A stretch of 64,000 nucleotides of DNA from DASSFG01 sp035547915 (lineage in GTDB: Bacteria > Planctomycetota > Planctomycetia > Pirellulales > JAICIG01), in contig DASZTS010000023.1 of NCBI GenBank assembly GCA_035547915.1, forward strand, positions 372,001 through 436,000. The letters are read 5' to 3'. Shown here piece by piece: positions 1 through 9,074 of the stretch. Below the pieces are notes generated by a model. It was given only the letters and a program-made list of their open reading frames with translations. It made no database searches and was not told the origin of the DNA. The position numbers and the translations under genes are program-made. Each line of letters starts with the position of its first letter. Positions within the stretch are counted from its first letter, which is position 1.

Positions 1-83
1 TCGTCTCTAGGATGGCAGAGAAATCGGGGCTTGGCAATCGGACGCGAATCCGATCGCCGCACCCCTTACCCAAGGGCGGCTCA

Positions 84-3000
84 TTAGCTGCTGATCGTCA
101 GCGTGAACGTTTGCGGGGTGGCACTGCCGGCGCTGTTGGTGGCGTTGATGGTAAAGGTGTAGGTGCCGGCCGCCGCCGTGGTCGTGCTCGCCAAGGTGGC
201 GGTACCGTTCTGGTTGTCGACGAACGTGACGCCGCTAGGCAAGGTGCCGGTCTCGGTGATCGAGGCTAAGGGGAAACCAGCCGTTTGCACGGTGAAGGCC
301 CCGGCTGTGCCCGCCGTGAACGTCGCACTGCCGGCGCTGGTGATCGACGGGACCTGGTTGACGGTCAGTTGCAACGTCTGATTGACCGTGGTGCCCACAC
401 CGTTGTTGGCCGAGAGGACGAGGCTGTAAACACCGCCGGTATTCGCGGCCGGCATACCGCTGAGCGTAGCCGTACCGTCGTGATTGTCGGTGAGCGTCAC
501 CCCCTGTGGCAATGCGCTGCTCGTCGAGATCGCGGCACTCGGCGCGCCGGTCGTCGTGATCGTGAAGCTGCCGGCCGTGCCGGTCGTGAACGTGGTTGAA
601 CCGTTGCTCGTAAACGCGGGCGCTTGCGCGTTGGCGACCGTCAAAGTGAACGACTGTGTGGCCGTGCCGGAACTGCTGCTCACGCTGATCGTGAACTGAT
701 AGCTGCCGGCCGCCACCGCGGCGGTGGTGGCCAGCGTGGCCGTTCCGTCGCCGTTGTCGGCCAACGTGATTCCGGTGGGTAGCGTAGTCGTGGTCGTGAT
801 CGCAGCGTGCGGGAATCCTGAGGTAGTGACGGTAAACGTGCCGGGCGTGCCGGTGGCAAACGTCGTGCTGTCGGCGCTGATGACCGCCGGAGCCTGTTTG
901 ACCGTGAGTACCAGCGACTGGGTCGCAGCGGTACCGATGCCGTTGCCTGCCGTCAGGGCGAGGGTGTACGACCCGGCGCTTCCCGCCGCCGGCGTACCGC
1001 TGAGTGTGGCCGTGCCGTTGGGGTTATTGGTCAAGGTAAGGCCCGCCGGCAATTGTGTGGTCGTGGCGATTGTCGCCGCCGGGAAGCCAGTCGTCGTGAT
1101 GGTGAAGGAGCCGGCCGTTCCCACATTGAAGCTCGCGGTGCTCGCACTCGTGATCGCCGGCCCTTGATCGACGTCAAGCACGAAGCTCTGCGTGAAGTCT
1201 GGACCGGCGGCGTTACTGGCCTTGATCGCGAGCGTGTATGCACCGCCGGTGCCCGCGGCGGGCGTGCCGCTGAGCGTGGCCGTGCCGTTGCCGTTATCGA
1301 CGAATGTGACTCCGCTGGGTAGCGCGCCGGTTTCGGTAAGTTTAGAACTCGGGAAGCCCGTCGCGGTGACCTGGAATGTTCCCGCCGAACCTGCACTGAA
1401 GGTGGTGCTGGCGGCGCTGGTGATCGCAGGACCTTGACTGACCGTAAGCACGAAGCTCTGAGACCCCGCCGTGCCGATGCCGTTGCTGACGCTGAGCGTG
1501 AGGGGGTACGCGCCCGCGCTGGTGGAAGCCGGCGTGCCGGCCAGGGTAGCGGTGCCGTCGCCGTTGTCGGTGAAGGTAACACCCGTGGGCAACGCTCCAT
1601 TCTCGGTGATCGTGCCCGCGGGGAAACCGCTCGTCGTCACGGTAAACGATCCGGCGGCGCTCGCCGTGAAGGCGGCTGAGTTGGCACTGGTCACGTGCGG
1701 AGGCTGGTCGCCCGTAACAGCGTTGAAGAATTCACTGGACGAGAGAATGTCGATGGCCACCTGATCGGCGGTCAAGCTGCGCGAAGTGAGGTCGCTGATC
1801 CACATCTGGGCCGAACTGTCGGGCACGCGATGCAAGAATTGCTCATAGAACGAGTCGACCACGGCCGTGCTGGCTTCCTGGCCGAAGATGAAGCTGAACA
1901 ATACTTGCAACTGAGCTTCGCCGTTGCTGAGCTGAGTAACCCAATAGCTTTCACCGGTCGAGTCGGCCGCGCGCAAGTCGATGTCCTGGTAGAGTGCATC
2001 GACGAAGCTGGTGTCGCCCGAGTGATCGTTCTGGAACTCCGCCGAGCCGAGGAAGCCGGCGACCTCGATCTGTTCCGTGCCCCACGAGTTATACGCGGCG
2101 ACCCAATAGGCCTTGCCGACGGGATCGGATGCTCGGCCGAGGAATTCTTCGTAGAACTGCTCCACCTCATCGCCGCGATGTTCGGGAGAATCCCAGATTC
2201 CCTGGGCGATGGTGGCGTTGCTCGCGCCCGACGACATCTGCTGTTCCCAGTAGGCCAGACTAGTCGGATCGGGAGCGTGGCCCAGGATGGCTTGATAGAG
2301 TGCGTTGATATAGGCCGCGTCGACGGTGCTGGATGCGGGGGGACCGTTCGTCGAAACGGGCCCCGGTACGATGGTGCTCATCAAGGCATTGCCGAGGTTG
2401 ATGCCTGTCGCCGCCTGCCCGTTGGTCAGGGTGATGCTTTGCGGGGAAGTGGTGAGGCTCACGCCGGTGTCGCCCCCCACCACTTCCATCACGGAGTAGG
2501 TGCCGGCGGCCAGATTCGTGAACGAGAAATCGCCGTTGGCGTCGGTCGTCGTCTGAGGGTTCGTTCCGTCGGCCTTGCCGCTGCCGTCGATGTTGAGGAA
2601 CACGATGCGGCCCGCCAAGCCTGGCTCACCGGAATCGAGGGTTCCGTTCAGATTCACGTCGTTGAACACCTCGCCGCTGATGCTGGCCGTGTTCGTGGCG
2701 GTCGACGACGCCGTGGTCACCGAGGCCAAGCCGGTGGCCGTGGTCGTAACCGTACCGGGACTCTTCTCTGTGATCACGACGGAGAACGTATCCGACCCGG
2801 ACTGCGCATAAGCATGGCTGCCGCTGATGGTGAACGTTCCGTTCGAGCCGGTAATCGTGCCGGTGCCGGTCGTGCCGTCGCCCCATTTGACGGTGGCGGT
2901 GAAGTCGCTGCTCGCAGCCAACGTGTTGACGTCGGTGAAGGTGGCCAGGGTGCCGGTAAACGTCTTGCCCGCGGTAGCGGCGACGGTGTCGCCGGTAGCG

Positions 3001-6000
3001 GTCAGCGTGTTGCCGTCAGCTACGTTGGCGGTACTTGTCGCCGAGACAACGTCGTTGATCGCCGTTTCCGAAACCTGCACGCTGACCGAGTAGTTGCCCA
3101 CTTCGGCATAGGCATGCTTGCCCGTGACCGTGAAATTACCGTTGCTGCCGGTGACCGTACCCGCGCTGGAAGTCGTTCCGTCACCCCAGTTGATCGTGGC
3201 GGTGAATGCACCCGAGCTGTTGGTGCTGCCCGTGTCGGTAAAGGTGGCTACCGTGCCGCTGAAGGTCTGCCCTCCCGTGGCCGAAAACGTCGTCGGTGTC
3301 GCCGCAAAGGCACTGCCCGGCGAAACGATAGCGTTGGCGGTGGCAATGTCCTCGGCCGCGCCCGGTAGACCGTTGTTCTCCTCGATCGAGACACTGAGCG
3401 GATAGGAGCCGTCCTCGGCATAAGTGTGGCTGCCACTGACCGTGAACCTCCCATTCGAGCCGCTGACGGTTCCAGCGGTAACCGTGCCATCGCCCCAGGT
3501 AATGACGGCGCTGAAATCCGTCGACGGGGCAATCGTGTCGCTGTCGACGAAAACCGCTAGCGCGCCGCTGAAGGCCTCACTCTTGGTCGCCGACAGTGCG
3601 GCCGTGCCCGACGTGAAGTGGTTGTCGTCGGCCACATTGGCCGTGGAAGTGGCGGTCGTCGAGAACGTGGCGGGCGACGTTTCGGTGACGGTGACCTTTA
3701 CGCTCAGCGTGCCGTTCTCGGTGAATCCATGCGTGCCGGTCACGGTAAACACGCCGCTATTCAACGTCACGACCCCCGCGGTCGCGCTCGTTCCGTCACC
3801 CCAGTCGATGGTGGCGGTGAAATCGCCCGCGACGGCGCCGGAGTTCTGGTCCGTGAAGGTGGCGACCGTGAAGCTGGTGGTGGTGTTCTGCGTGGCCGAA
3901 ATGGTGTCCGAGGTCAGCACGACCGGACTTGCCACCTTCGCCGCTCCGGGGATGGCGACCGCCGGAGTGGAAGCACCGCCCGCGGTCGATTCGAAGACGA
4001 TGACATCGGGCGTGAAATTGCCGGGAATGGAATACGTGTGGCTGCCGAGAACCGTGAACGTTCCGTCTCCGGTGGTCGTGACGGTGCCGGTGGTAAACGA
4101 GGAGCCGTCGCCCCAATCGACGGTGGCCGTGAACGCATCGGCCGTGTTGCCCGCGTCGGGCGAGAACGTGGCCAAGACCTGCGAGGAAGCGGTCGCACCC
4201 GCCGTCGAGGTGATCGTTGTGCCGGTGCCGGTGACATCGCCCGCGGGCACGACCGCGGTGCTTGTCGCCGTGGACGTCACGGTGCCGGGCGAGTTTTCCG
4301 TGACCGTGACGTCGACCGGCAACGATACGCCACCGGCCGCGTAGGTGTGGGTACCGTTGACCGTGAGCGTGCCGTTCGCTGCCGTCACCGAGCCAACACT
4401 CGACTGGCCGTCGCCCCAGTCGATGGTGGCGGTGAAATCGCTGGCGCGCACGAGAGTGTTGGCATCCGGGAACGTGGCAACTTCGCCGCTGAAGCTTTGT
4501 CCGACATTGGCGACAACGGTCATCGGCACGGGCGTGAACGTGTTGCCGTCGGCGACCGTGGCAGTCGATTGGGCCGAGGCCGTCGCGGTACCCGGCGTGT
4601 CGTCGATCGAAACGTTGACCGTCATCACCCCGTTGGCGACATAGGCGTGGCTGCCCGTCACGGTAAAGACACCGTCGTTGCCGAGCGTGACCGTACCCGT
4701 GCTGGAACTGCCGCTTTCCCAATTGATCGTGGCGGTGAAGATGTCTGCCGTGGCGGCTGCATAGGTGTCGGTAAAGGTGGCCACCGTGACGTTCGTCGCG
4801 GTGCCTTGTTTGGCGTCGAACGAGGTTGCCGTGGCAGTAAGCGTGTTGGGGTCGGCCACCACGGCCGTGCTGGCGATGGTGCCGATCGCCGAGGTTGCCG
4901 TCGCGCTGTTCACTTCCGACACCGTGGCGGTGACCGAGAAGTCGCCGACGCCCGTATAGGTATGACTGCCGACCACCTGGAAGGTGTTGCCCGAAAGGCT
5001 AATGGTGCCCGTGCTGGACGTGTTGTCGCCCCAGTTGATGCTGGCGACATAGTCTGCGGCGATACCCGGGCCGGTCACATCGGTAAAGGTACCGACCGCA
5101 CCGCTGAATGCCTGGTGCTGCGTCGTAGAAAGGGTTGCGGGGGTGGCGGTGAAACTCGTGTCGACGATGGCCGCTACAGCCACCTTGGTGAGCGTCTTCG
5201 TTCCGTCGGACACGGTCAATGTGATCTGCCGAACCCCGGCCGTCGGATAGCTATGGCCGCCGACGATGTTAAAGCCGCCGTTGCCATTGGAGACGGCTGT
5301 GCCGGTCGTCGAGTTGCCATCGCCCCAGTTGATCTGGGCGATGAAGTTGCCGGCCTGGAAGCTGGTGTTGCTGTCGTCCAGAGCGGCCAGGGTCTGGGAG
5401 AACGACTGTCCCTGCGTGGCCGAGATGGTGGTGGGAACGACGCCCAGCGGCTGGTCGAAGGCATTCAAGATTTCGCCTAACTGACCGTTGCCGCCGCTGC
5501 CGGCGGAATAATACAGGGTGCCGGTGTCACCCGCTCCGCTCTGGGCGCCATTGCCGAACGTCAGACCGCGCACGCCGGGAATGCTGAGGGGCGTGGTCGC
5601 GTTCGTACCGCCACTGAGCGTTCCTTGCAATGTGCCCGAGCTGTTGTAGGCGAGGATGTGTCCGTCGCCGCTATCGGCGACGAGCAGGTCGCCGGCGAAG
5701 TCACCGAATGTACTGGGTGCCATGGCCATCCCATAAGGCGCATTCAGAGAACCTCCGGGTGCGACGAGCGTTTGCACAAGGGTGCCATCCAGCTTGTAAA
5801 TCGCGATCGCCCCGTCGCCCGCACCCACGGTAGCGGTCTCTTTCGCCGCATCCTGTAAGGCGTAAGTGACGTACAACTGCGTACCGATGAGTTGGATGTT
5901 GTAGGGCGCATACCCCGCGGGCAGAGCACTGTCGGTGAAGGCGTTGGCCGACAGGGTCGTCGCTTGAAAACTGGCGTTGAAGACGTCGATCTTGTCGCCG

Positions 6001-6557
6001 TGGAAGTCGGCGGCGTAAAGAAAGCTGTTCGTCCCATCGTTGGCCGTAGCCAGCCCGGTAAACTCCGCGCCGCTTACGGCTGCGACCTGGGTGGCGGCGC
6101 TGCCCATCTGGCTATTCCAGCCGTCGATGGCGCCATTGTCGGAAGCGATGAGAAACAGAGCGGGGCCGGCCGATGAGGCAGGTCCGACGGTGAAATCGGA
6201 GGTCTGATTATAGGTGATCGCCGTCGGCGCACCATCCGCCACCGTGATGGCCGATGGACCCTGTCTGAAGGGACTACCATTGACGTCACCCAGAAACTGC
6301 GACACTTCGCCCGTGGCGTTGTCGGCCACCAACATCGGTCCCCCGCCGGGCGATAGCGCCACGTCCCAGCCGTTCTGCAGGTTGGAGTCCTGGATCAGCG
6401 CAGAGCCCGTTTGATTGGATGCCAGCGGGATCTCCAAGTAGCCGAAAGGACCATTGCTGGTCAGCAATTGTCGGGCTTCGAGGACTTCGACTATCGAAGG
6501 ACGGCGGTGAACGCAGGGTGGGTTGGACGGCTTACGTCGATTTTTTCGTCGATTCAT
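84..6557 (-). CDS. Giant secreted mosaic protein: beta-propeller, PKD repeats, SdrD-B-like, DUF4214 and Ig-like repeats
   Basis: A 2157-residue protein, probably exported and on the cell surface. The N-terminus is Arg/Lys-rich and followed by VEVLEARQLL, the N-terminal motif typical of large planctomycete secreted proteins. Domains in order, approximate residues: 35-370 an NHL/TIGR03118-like beta-propeller; 372-1282 nine PKD-like repeats of about 100 residues, each with a WGDG-type core (repeat 3 has WESG); 1286-1396 an SdrD-B-like domain (EVFNDVNLNGTLDSGEPG); 1409-1606 DUF4214 repeats (ALYQAILGHAPD, FYEEFLGRASD, FYEQFLHRVPD); 1615-2155 six putative Ig (He_PIG) repeats of about 88 residues. 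It ends without a recognisable sorting tail. No enzymatic motif is visible, so adhesion or cell-surface structure is inferred. A candidate promoter lies about 300 bp upstream. Long open frames on the opposite strand are shadows of its repetitive, high-GC codon usage. Confidence 0.93.
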   Translation of the reverse strand: MNRRKNRRKPSNPPCVHRRPSIVEVLEARQLLTSNGPFGYLEIPLASNQTGSALIQDSNLQNGWDVALSPGGGPMLVADNATGEVSQFLGDVNGSPFRQGPSAITVADGAPTAITYNQTSDFTVGPASSAGPALFLIASDNGAIDGWNSQMGSAATQVAAVSGAEFTGLATANDGTNSFLYAADFHGDKIDVFNASFQATTLSANAFTDSALPAGYAPYNIQLIGTQLYVTYALQDAAKETATVGAGDGAIAIYKLDGTLVQTLVAPGGSLNAPYGMAMAPSTFGDFAGDLLVADSGDGHILAYNSSGTLQGTLSGGTNATTPLSIPGVRGLTFGNGAQSGAGDTGTLYYSAGSGGNGQLGEILNAFDQPLGVVPTTISATQGQSFSQTLAALDDSNTSFQAGNFIAQINWGDGNSTTGTAVSNGNGGFNIVGGHSYPTAGVRQITLTVSDGTKTLTKVAVAAIVDTSFTATPATLSTTQHQAFSGAVGTFTDVTGPGIAADYVASINWGDNTSSTGTISLSGNTFQVVGSHTYTGVGDFSVTATVSEVNSATATSAIGTIASTAVVADPNTLTATATSFDAKQGTATNVTVATFTDTYAAATADIFTATINWESGSSSTGTVTLGNDGVFTVTGSHAYVANGVMTVNVSIDDTPGTATASAQSTATVADGNTFTPVPMTVVANVGQSFSGEVATFPDANTLVRASDFTATIDWGDGQSSVGSVTAANGTLTVNGTHTYAAGGVSLPVDVTVTENSPGTVTSTATSTAVVPAGDVTGTGTTITSTAGATASSQVLATFSPDAGNTADAFTATVDWGDGSSFTTGTVTTTGDGTFTVLGSHTYSIPGNFTPDVIVFESTAGGASTPAVAIPGAAKVASPVVLTSDTISATQNTTTSFTVATFTDQNSGAVAGDFTATIDWGDGTSATAGVVTLNSGVFTVTGTHGFTENGTLSVKVTVTETSPATFSTTATSTANVADDNHFTSGTAALSATKSEAFSGALAVFVDSDTIAPSTDFSAVITWGDGTVTAGTVSGSNGRFTVSGSHTYAEDGSYPLSVSIEENNGLPGAAEDIATANAIVSPGSAFAATPTTFSATGGQTFSGTVATFTDTGSTNSSGAFTATINWGDGTTSSAGTVTGSNGNFTVTGKHAYAEVGNYSVSVQVSETAINDVVSATSTANVADGNTLTATGDTVAATAGKTFTGTLATFTDVNTLAASSDFTATVKWGDGTTGTGTITGSNGTFTISGSHAYAQSGSDTFSVVITEKSPGTVTTTATGLASVTTASSTATNTASISGEVFNDVNLNGTLDSGEPGLAGRIVFLNIDGSGKADGTNPQTTTDANGDFSFTNLAAGTYSVMEVVGGDTGVSLTTSPQSITLTNGQAATGINLGNALMSTIVPGPVSTNGPPASSTVDAAYINALYQAILGHAPDPTSLAYWEQQMSSGASNATIAQGIWDSPEHRGDEVEQFYEEFLGRASDPVGKAYWVAAYNSWGTEQIEVAGFLGSAEFQNDHSGDTSFVDALYQDIDLRAADSTGESYWVTQLSNGEAQLQVLFSFIFGQEASTAVVDSFYEQFLHRVPDSSAQMWISDLTSRSLTADQVAIDILSSSEFFNAVTGDQPPHVTSANSAAFTASAAGSFTVTTSGFPAGTITENGALPTGVTFTDNGDGTATLAGTPASTSAGAYPLTLSVSNGIGTAGSQSFVLTVSQGPAITSAASTTFSAGSAGTFQVTATGFPSSKLTETGALPSGVTFVDNGNGTATLSGTPAAGTGGAYTLAIKASNAAGPDFTQSFVLDVDQGPAITSASTASFNVGTAGSFTITTTGFPAATIATTTQLPAGLTLTNNPNGTATLSGTPAAGSAGSYTLALTAGNGIGTAATQSLVLTVKQAPAVISADSTTFATGTPGTFTVTTSGFPHAAITTTTTLPTGITLADNGDGTATLATTAAVAAGSYQFTISVSSSSGTATQSFTLTVANAQAPAFTSNGSTTFTTGTAGSFTITTTGAPSAAISTSSALPQGVTLTDNHDGTATLSGMPAANTGGVYSLVLSANNGVGTTVNQTLQLTVNQVPSITSAGSATFTAGTAGAFTVQTAGFPLASITETGTLPSGVTFVDNQNGTATLASTTTAAAGTYTFTINATNSAGSATPQTFTLTISS

Positions 6558-6743
6558 AGACGGGCTTGGATTCGTGGCGATAGGGACTGCGTACCGCGAT
6601 AAACCGTTCTTCGGTATACGGTTGCGGAGACTGGGCTGACGGGATCAAGCGACGCTGATAGCGTTAGGGAAGGGGACGACCGGAAGAACCGCGGTCAGCC
6701 GGGCTGCCCGATCCGCCTCAAAAAAGGATCCTGAAAACTAAAC

Positions 6744-6765
6744 ACGTGGCCGTTCCTCGCCACGT
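6744..6765 (-). promoter_or_regulatory. Small hairpin in the 5' leader of the giant protein gene
   Basis: A perfect 7-bp inverted repeat (ACGTGGC / GCCACGT) with an 8-base loop sits between the candidate promoter and the start at 6557. It could be a leader hairpin or an operator. It has no T-tract, so it is not an obvious terminator. Function unknown. Confidence 0.25.
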
Positions 6766-6865
6766 CTGCCGGTCCCGGTCTCTCTATTGAAACTACGAGT
6801 TGCAAACACGGCAACAAAAAAACGACTGCACGACACAATTTACCTATTTTAACTGTTATTGTGAC

Positions 6866-6893
6866 TGTATAATGCGAGGCTTTATGCAGACAA
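6866..6893 (-). promoter_or_regulatory. Candidate sigma70-type promoter for the giant secreted protein
   Basis: Read leftward, TTGTCT (6893-6888) and TATACA (6871-6866) are separated by 16 bp within the AT-rich island. Each hexamer matches the consensus at four of six positions. The only gene it could serve is the giant protein starting at 6557, giving a leader of about 300 nt. TATAAT also occurs on the plus strand at this spot, but no rightward gene follows. Confidence 0.35.
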
Positions 6894-7095
6894 TTCAAGC
6901 CATAAAGCTTTTCCAGAAAATGTTTTAGAACGATTTGTGGGCACGAGCGATGCCCAGGGAAGATGCGGCGAAGAGCTGGTCGGCCGAAGGCGTCGCTCGG
7001 CAGGCGTGCTTCAGCGGCAGCGGGCGACGGTATCGTCGCCCTGTGGTTTATCCGCAAGCCGCATAACAGCCTTCGGCGTCGCCGGTCAGGACGGG

Positions 7096-7668
7096 TCAGG
7101 CTTTGGCGCGTAGGCCAAGGATTAGCTCGATCTCACCGATCGGGCACCCGACACGATTGGCGATGGCAGCGCTAGACAGCCCGGAGTCGGCCAACGAATA
7201 GATTTCGGCATGGCGACGGGAGGCCGAGGTCCCTGCCCGCGCTCCCGTCGCGTCGATGCGGATGCGGTTATGCTCCTCGGCCTCGGCTGCGCCGGACGGG
7301 CCCTCTCCCGCGTCTGCGCGACCGAGCGCCTCGGCCCGCGAGATGTCCGCTTCGAGCCGATCGGCCTGCTGTCGGGCATCCAGGATCAGGTGCTGGAGAA
7401 TGGCGATCTTGCTGTCGAGTTGCGACTGCAATTCCCGCGCTCGATCGTGCATTTCGACCTCCCAACGACGCATTTCGGCGGGCGCGTCGAGCCGATGCGC
7501 AGGCGTGGACTGCGTATTCGGTTGCGAAAAACTCGCAGGCGAGGGAATGGGCGTCTTCGGCCGGCCGGCTAGCTGCCGATGGGTACGAAGGAGCAGCGCG
7601 CCGCAGGTGACCACCAGTCCTCCGAGGAAAAGCATCGTGGTGATTTCGACTTGCGCGAACAGCAGCAT
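7096..7668 (-). CDS. Membrane-anchored protein with C-terminal HTH-like segment
   Basis: 190 residues. One N-terminal membrane segment (about residues 10-27, MLFLGGLVVTCGALLLR) is followed by a Pro-rich linker, a predicted coiled coil of about 60 residues (WEVEMHDRARELQSQL through ADRLEADISRAE), a charged region, and a C-terminal helix-turn-helix-like segment (YSLADSGLSSAAIANRVGCP) ending IGEIELILGLR. That ending recalls DUF2802/DUF6115-type proteins. The start is supported by GGAGG six bases upstream of ATG. It lies just downstream of larC on the same strand (59 bp gap). Its role is not known. A cytoplasmic protein tethered to the membrane is what the sequence suggests. Confidence 0.75.
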   Translation of the reverse strand: MLLFAQVEITTMLFLGGLVVTCGALLLRTHRQLAGRPKTPIPSPASFSQPNTQSTPAHRLDAPAEMRRWEVEMHDRARELQSQLDSKIAILQHLILDARQQADRLEADISRAEALGRADAGEGPSGAAEAEEHNRIRIDATGARAGTSASRRHAEIYSLADSGLSSAAIANRVGCPIGEIELILGLRAKA

Positions 7669-7727
7669 CGGACGCCTCCCTGCGTGTCAGCCCCTTGGAT
7701 CCGGACTCCCCGAGACACAAAAGCCCG

Positions 7728-8891
7728 CTACGGCTTCCAGGCCCGTTGTGCAGCCTCGTAGACATCCTTCAACGGCACGTCCCGCTCGCGGGCAATCCGG
7801 CTGCACGATTCGTATTCGGGCGAGAAGCTCGGCTCTTGGCCGGCGATCCAGCCGAGTTTTCCCTCGATGACACCGAATTCCGTCTCGACCTGGTGCGGTC
7901 GTCGCTCGAGCTTATGCCGGCTGGCGGGCCAGCGGCGCACACCCAGCGTGCCCGTCTCGCGAAACAAGATGCGTTCGATCTTTTCCAACGAAGCCGGCTG
8001 GCAGAGCACCGTCAGCGTGACGCCGGGCCGGCCCTTCTTCATCTGAATGGCAGTCGAGTAGACGTCGAGCGCCCCGGCTTCGAGCAGCTTTGTAGTGGCA
8101 AACCCGATGACTTCGCCCGACACGTCGTCGAGGTTGGTCTCGACGACCCAGACCTGGTCGGCGGCCAATCCGTCGACCGCTTCGCCCACGAACAGCCGCA
8201 GGAGGTTGGGTTGCTGTTCCAAGTCGCGCGTACCGGCCCCGTATCCGATGCGCTCGATCTTCATCGCGGGCAGGGGTCCGAACTGGTCCACGAGCGTCGC
8301 GGCGATCGCTGCGCCCGTGGGGGTGGTCAACTCGGCGGTCACGTGCGACTCGGCCAGCGGTATGCCTTGCAACAGTTCGGCTGTGGCCGGAGCCGGAATG
8401 CTGCATGTGCCGTGCGCGATGGTGATATTGCCGCGGCCGGTCGGTATCGGCGAGCAGACGATGCGGTCGACGCCCAGCAGGTCCCAGCCGACGGCGGCGC
8501 CCACGATGTCCGCGATCGAATCGACGGCGCCTACTTCATGGAAGTGCACCTTGCGTATCGTCGTACCGTGGACTTTGGCCTCGGCTTCGCCGAGCTTGGT
8601 GAAGATCCGCTTGGCGAGATCCTTTTGACGGCCGCTCAATTGGCTGCCGTCGATCATGTCGGTGATGTGATGCAGGTGGCGGTGGGCGTGCTCGGGCGGA
8701 TGCTCGACCGTAACATGCAGGCCGCGAAAGCCCTTCCGCTTGACGTCGCTCGCTGCGAGACGCACCTCGGGCAAGCCCAGCGAGGCGACGGCCGACTGGA
8801 TAGCCGCCAGATCGACTCCAGCATCGACGAGGGCGGCCAGCGTCATATCGCCGCTGATTCCGCTCAGGCAATCGAGATACGCGATTTTCAA
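7728..8891 (-). CDS. larC: LarC-family nickel insertion protein (P2CMN nickel chelatase)
   Basis: 387 residues, a normal length for LarC, which inserts nickel into the pyridinium-bisthiocarboxylate cofactor of lactate racemase-type enzymes. Diagnostic stretches are the N-terminal IAYLDCLSGISGDM, a His-rich segment (EHPPEHAHRHLHH), HFHEVGAVDSIADIVG, and ETNLDDVSGEVIGF in the C-terminal half. The start is TTG at 8891, chosen because the conserved N-terminus begins there (L/M-KIAYLD) and GGGAGA lies upstream. The frame stays open further upstream but without family similarity. No larA, larB or larE is seen in the window, so the client enzyme must be encoded elsewhere. It is intact, with no frameshift between N- and C-terminal halves as occurs in some lactobacilli. 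Confidence 0.92.
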   Translation of the reverse strand: MKIAYLDCLSGISGDMTLAALVDAGVDLAAIQSAVASLGLPEVRLAASDVKRKGFRGLHVTVEHPPEHAHRHLHHITDMIDGSQLSGRQKDLAKRIFTKLGEAEAKVHGTTIRKVHFHEVGAVDSIADIVGAAVGWDLLGVDRIVCSPIPTGRGNITIAHGTCSIPAPATAELLQGIPLAESHVTAELTTPTGAAIAATLVDQFGPLPAMKIERIGYGAGTRDLEQQPNLLRLFVGEAVDGLAADQVWVVETNLDDVSGEVIGFATTKLLEAGALDVYSTAIQMKKGRPGVTLTVLCQPASLEKIERILFRETGTLGVRRWPASRHKLERRPHQVETEFGVIEGKLGWIAGQEPSFSPEYESCSRIARERDVPLKDVYEAAQRAWKP

Positions 8892-9074
8892 GTCCGGATT
8901 CTCCCGCCGATGCCCATTGCCCGGTGAACGAAGCCGCCTGGCAGACGACTCTCTGGAACGAACGTGGCCTTCTGGGGCAGCGTCGATTCTAGGCGTCCGC
9001 GACAGCCTAGCAAGTCCACTTGTTCGCCGGCAAACCGTCTTCGCGCCGTGACGCGGCTGAAGTAAAGTGCCGCC

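Larger units (their letters stand above)
6558..7095. other. Intergenic region upstream of the giant protein gene
   Basis: I see no convincing gene here. An open leftward frame (6695-7057) exists but has no ribosome-binding site and no family resemblance. The stretch from about 6780 to 6930 is clearly more AT-rich than its surroundings and holds a candidate leftward promoter (6866-6893). A small hairpin (6744-6765) would fall in the 5' leader. A roughly 300-nt leader is therefore likely for the giant protein mRNA. Confidence 0.5.

Noticed and set aside
1695..3368. A 557-codon rightward open frame inside the giant secreted protein gene
   Set aside because: It is antisense to well-defined PKD, SdrD-B and DUF4214 domains. 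Its translation is Arg/Gly/Val-rich with no domain, as expected from complementary high-GC codons.
3618..5480. A 620-codon rightward open frame antisense to the PKD repeats
   Set aside because: Repetitive low-complexity translation mirroring the sense repeats, and no ribosome-binding site or promoter. A shadow of the real gene.
6695..7057. A 120-codon leftward frame upstream of the giant protein
   Set aside because: It covers the AT-rich promoter region, has no ribosome-binding site and no recognisable protein pattern.
7695..8927. A 410-codon rightward frame opposite larC
   Set aside because: larC on the other strand has clear family motifs throughout this interval, and the antisense product has none.
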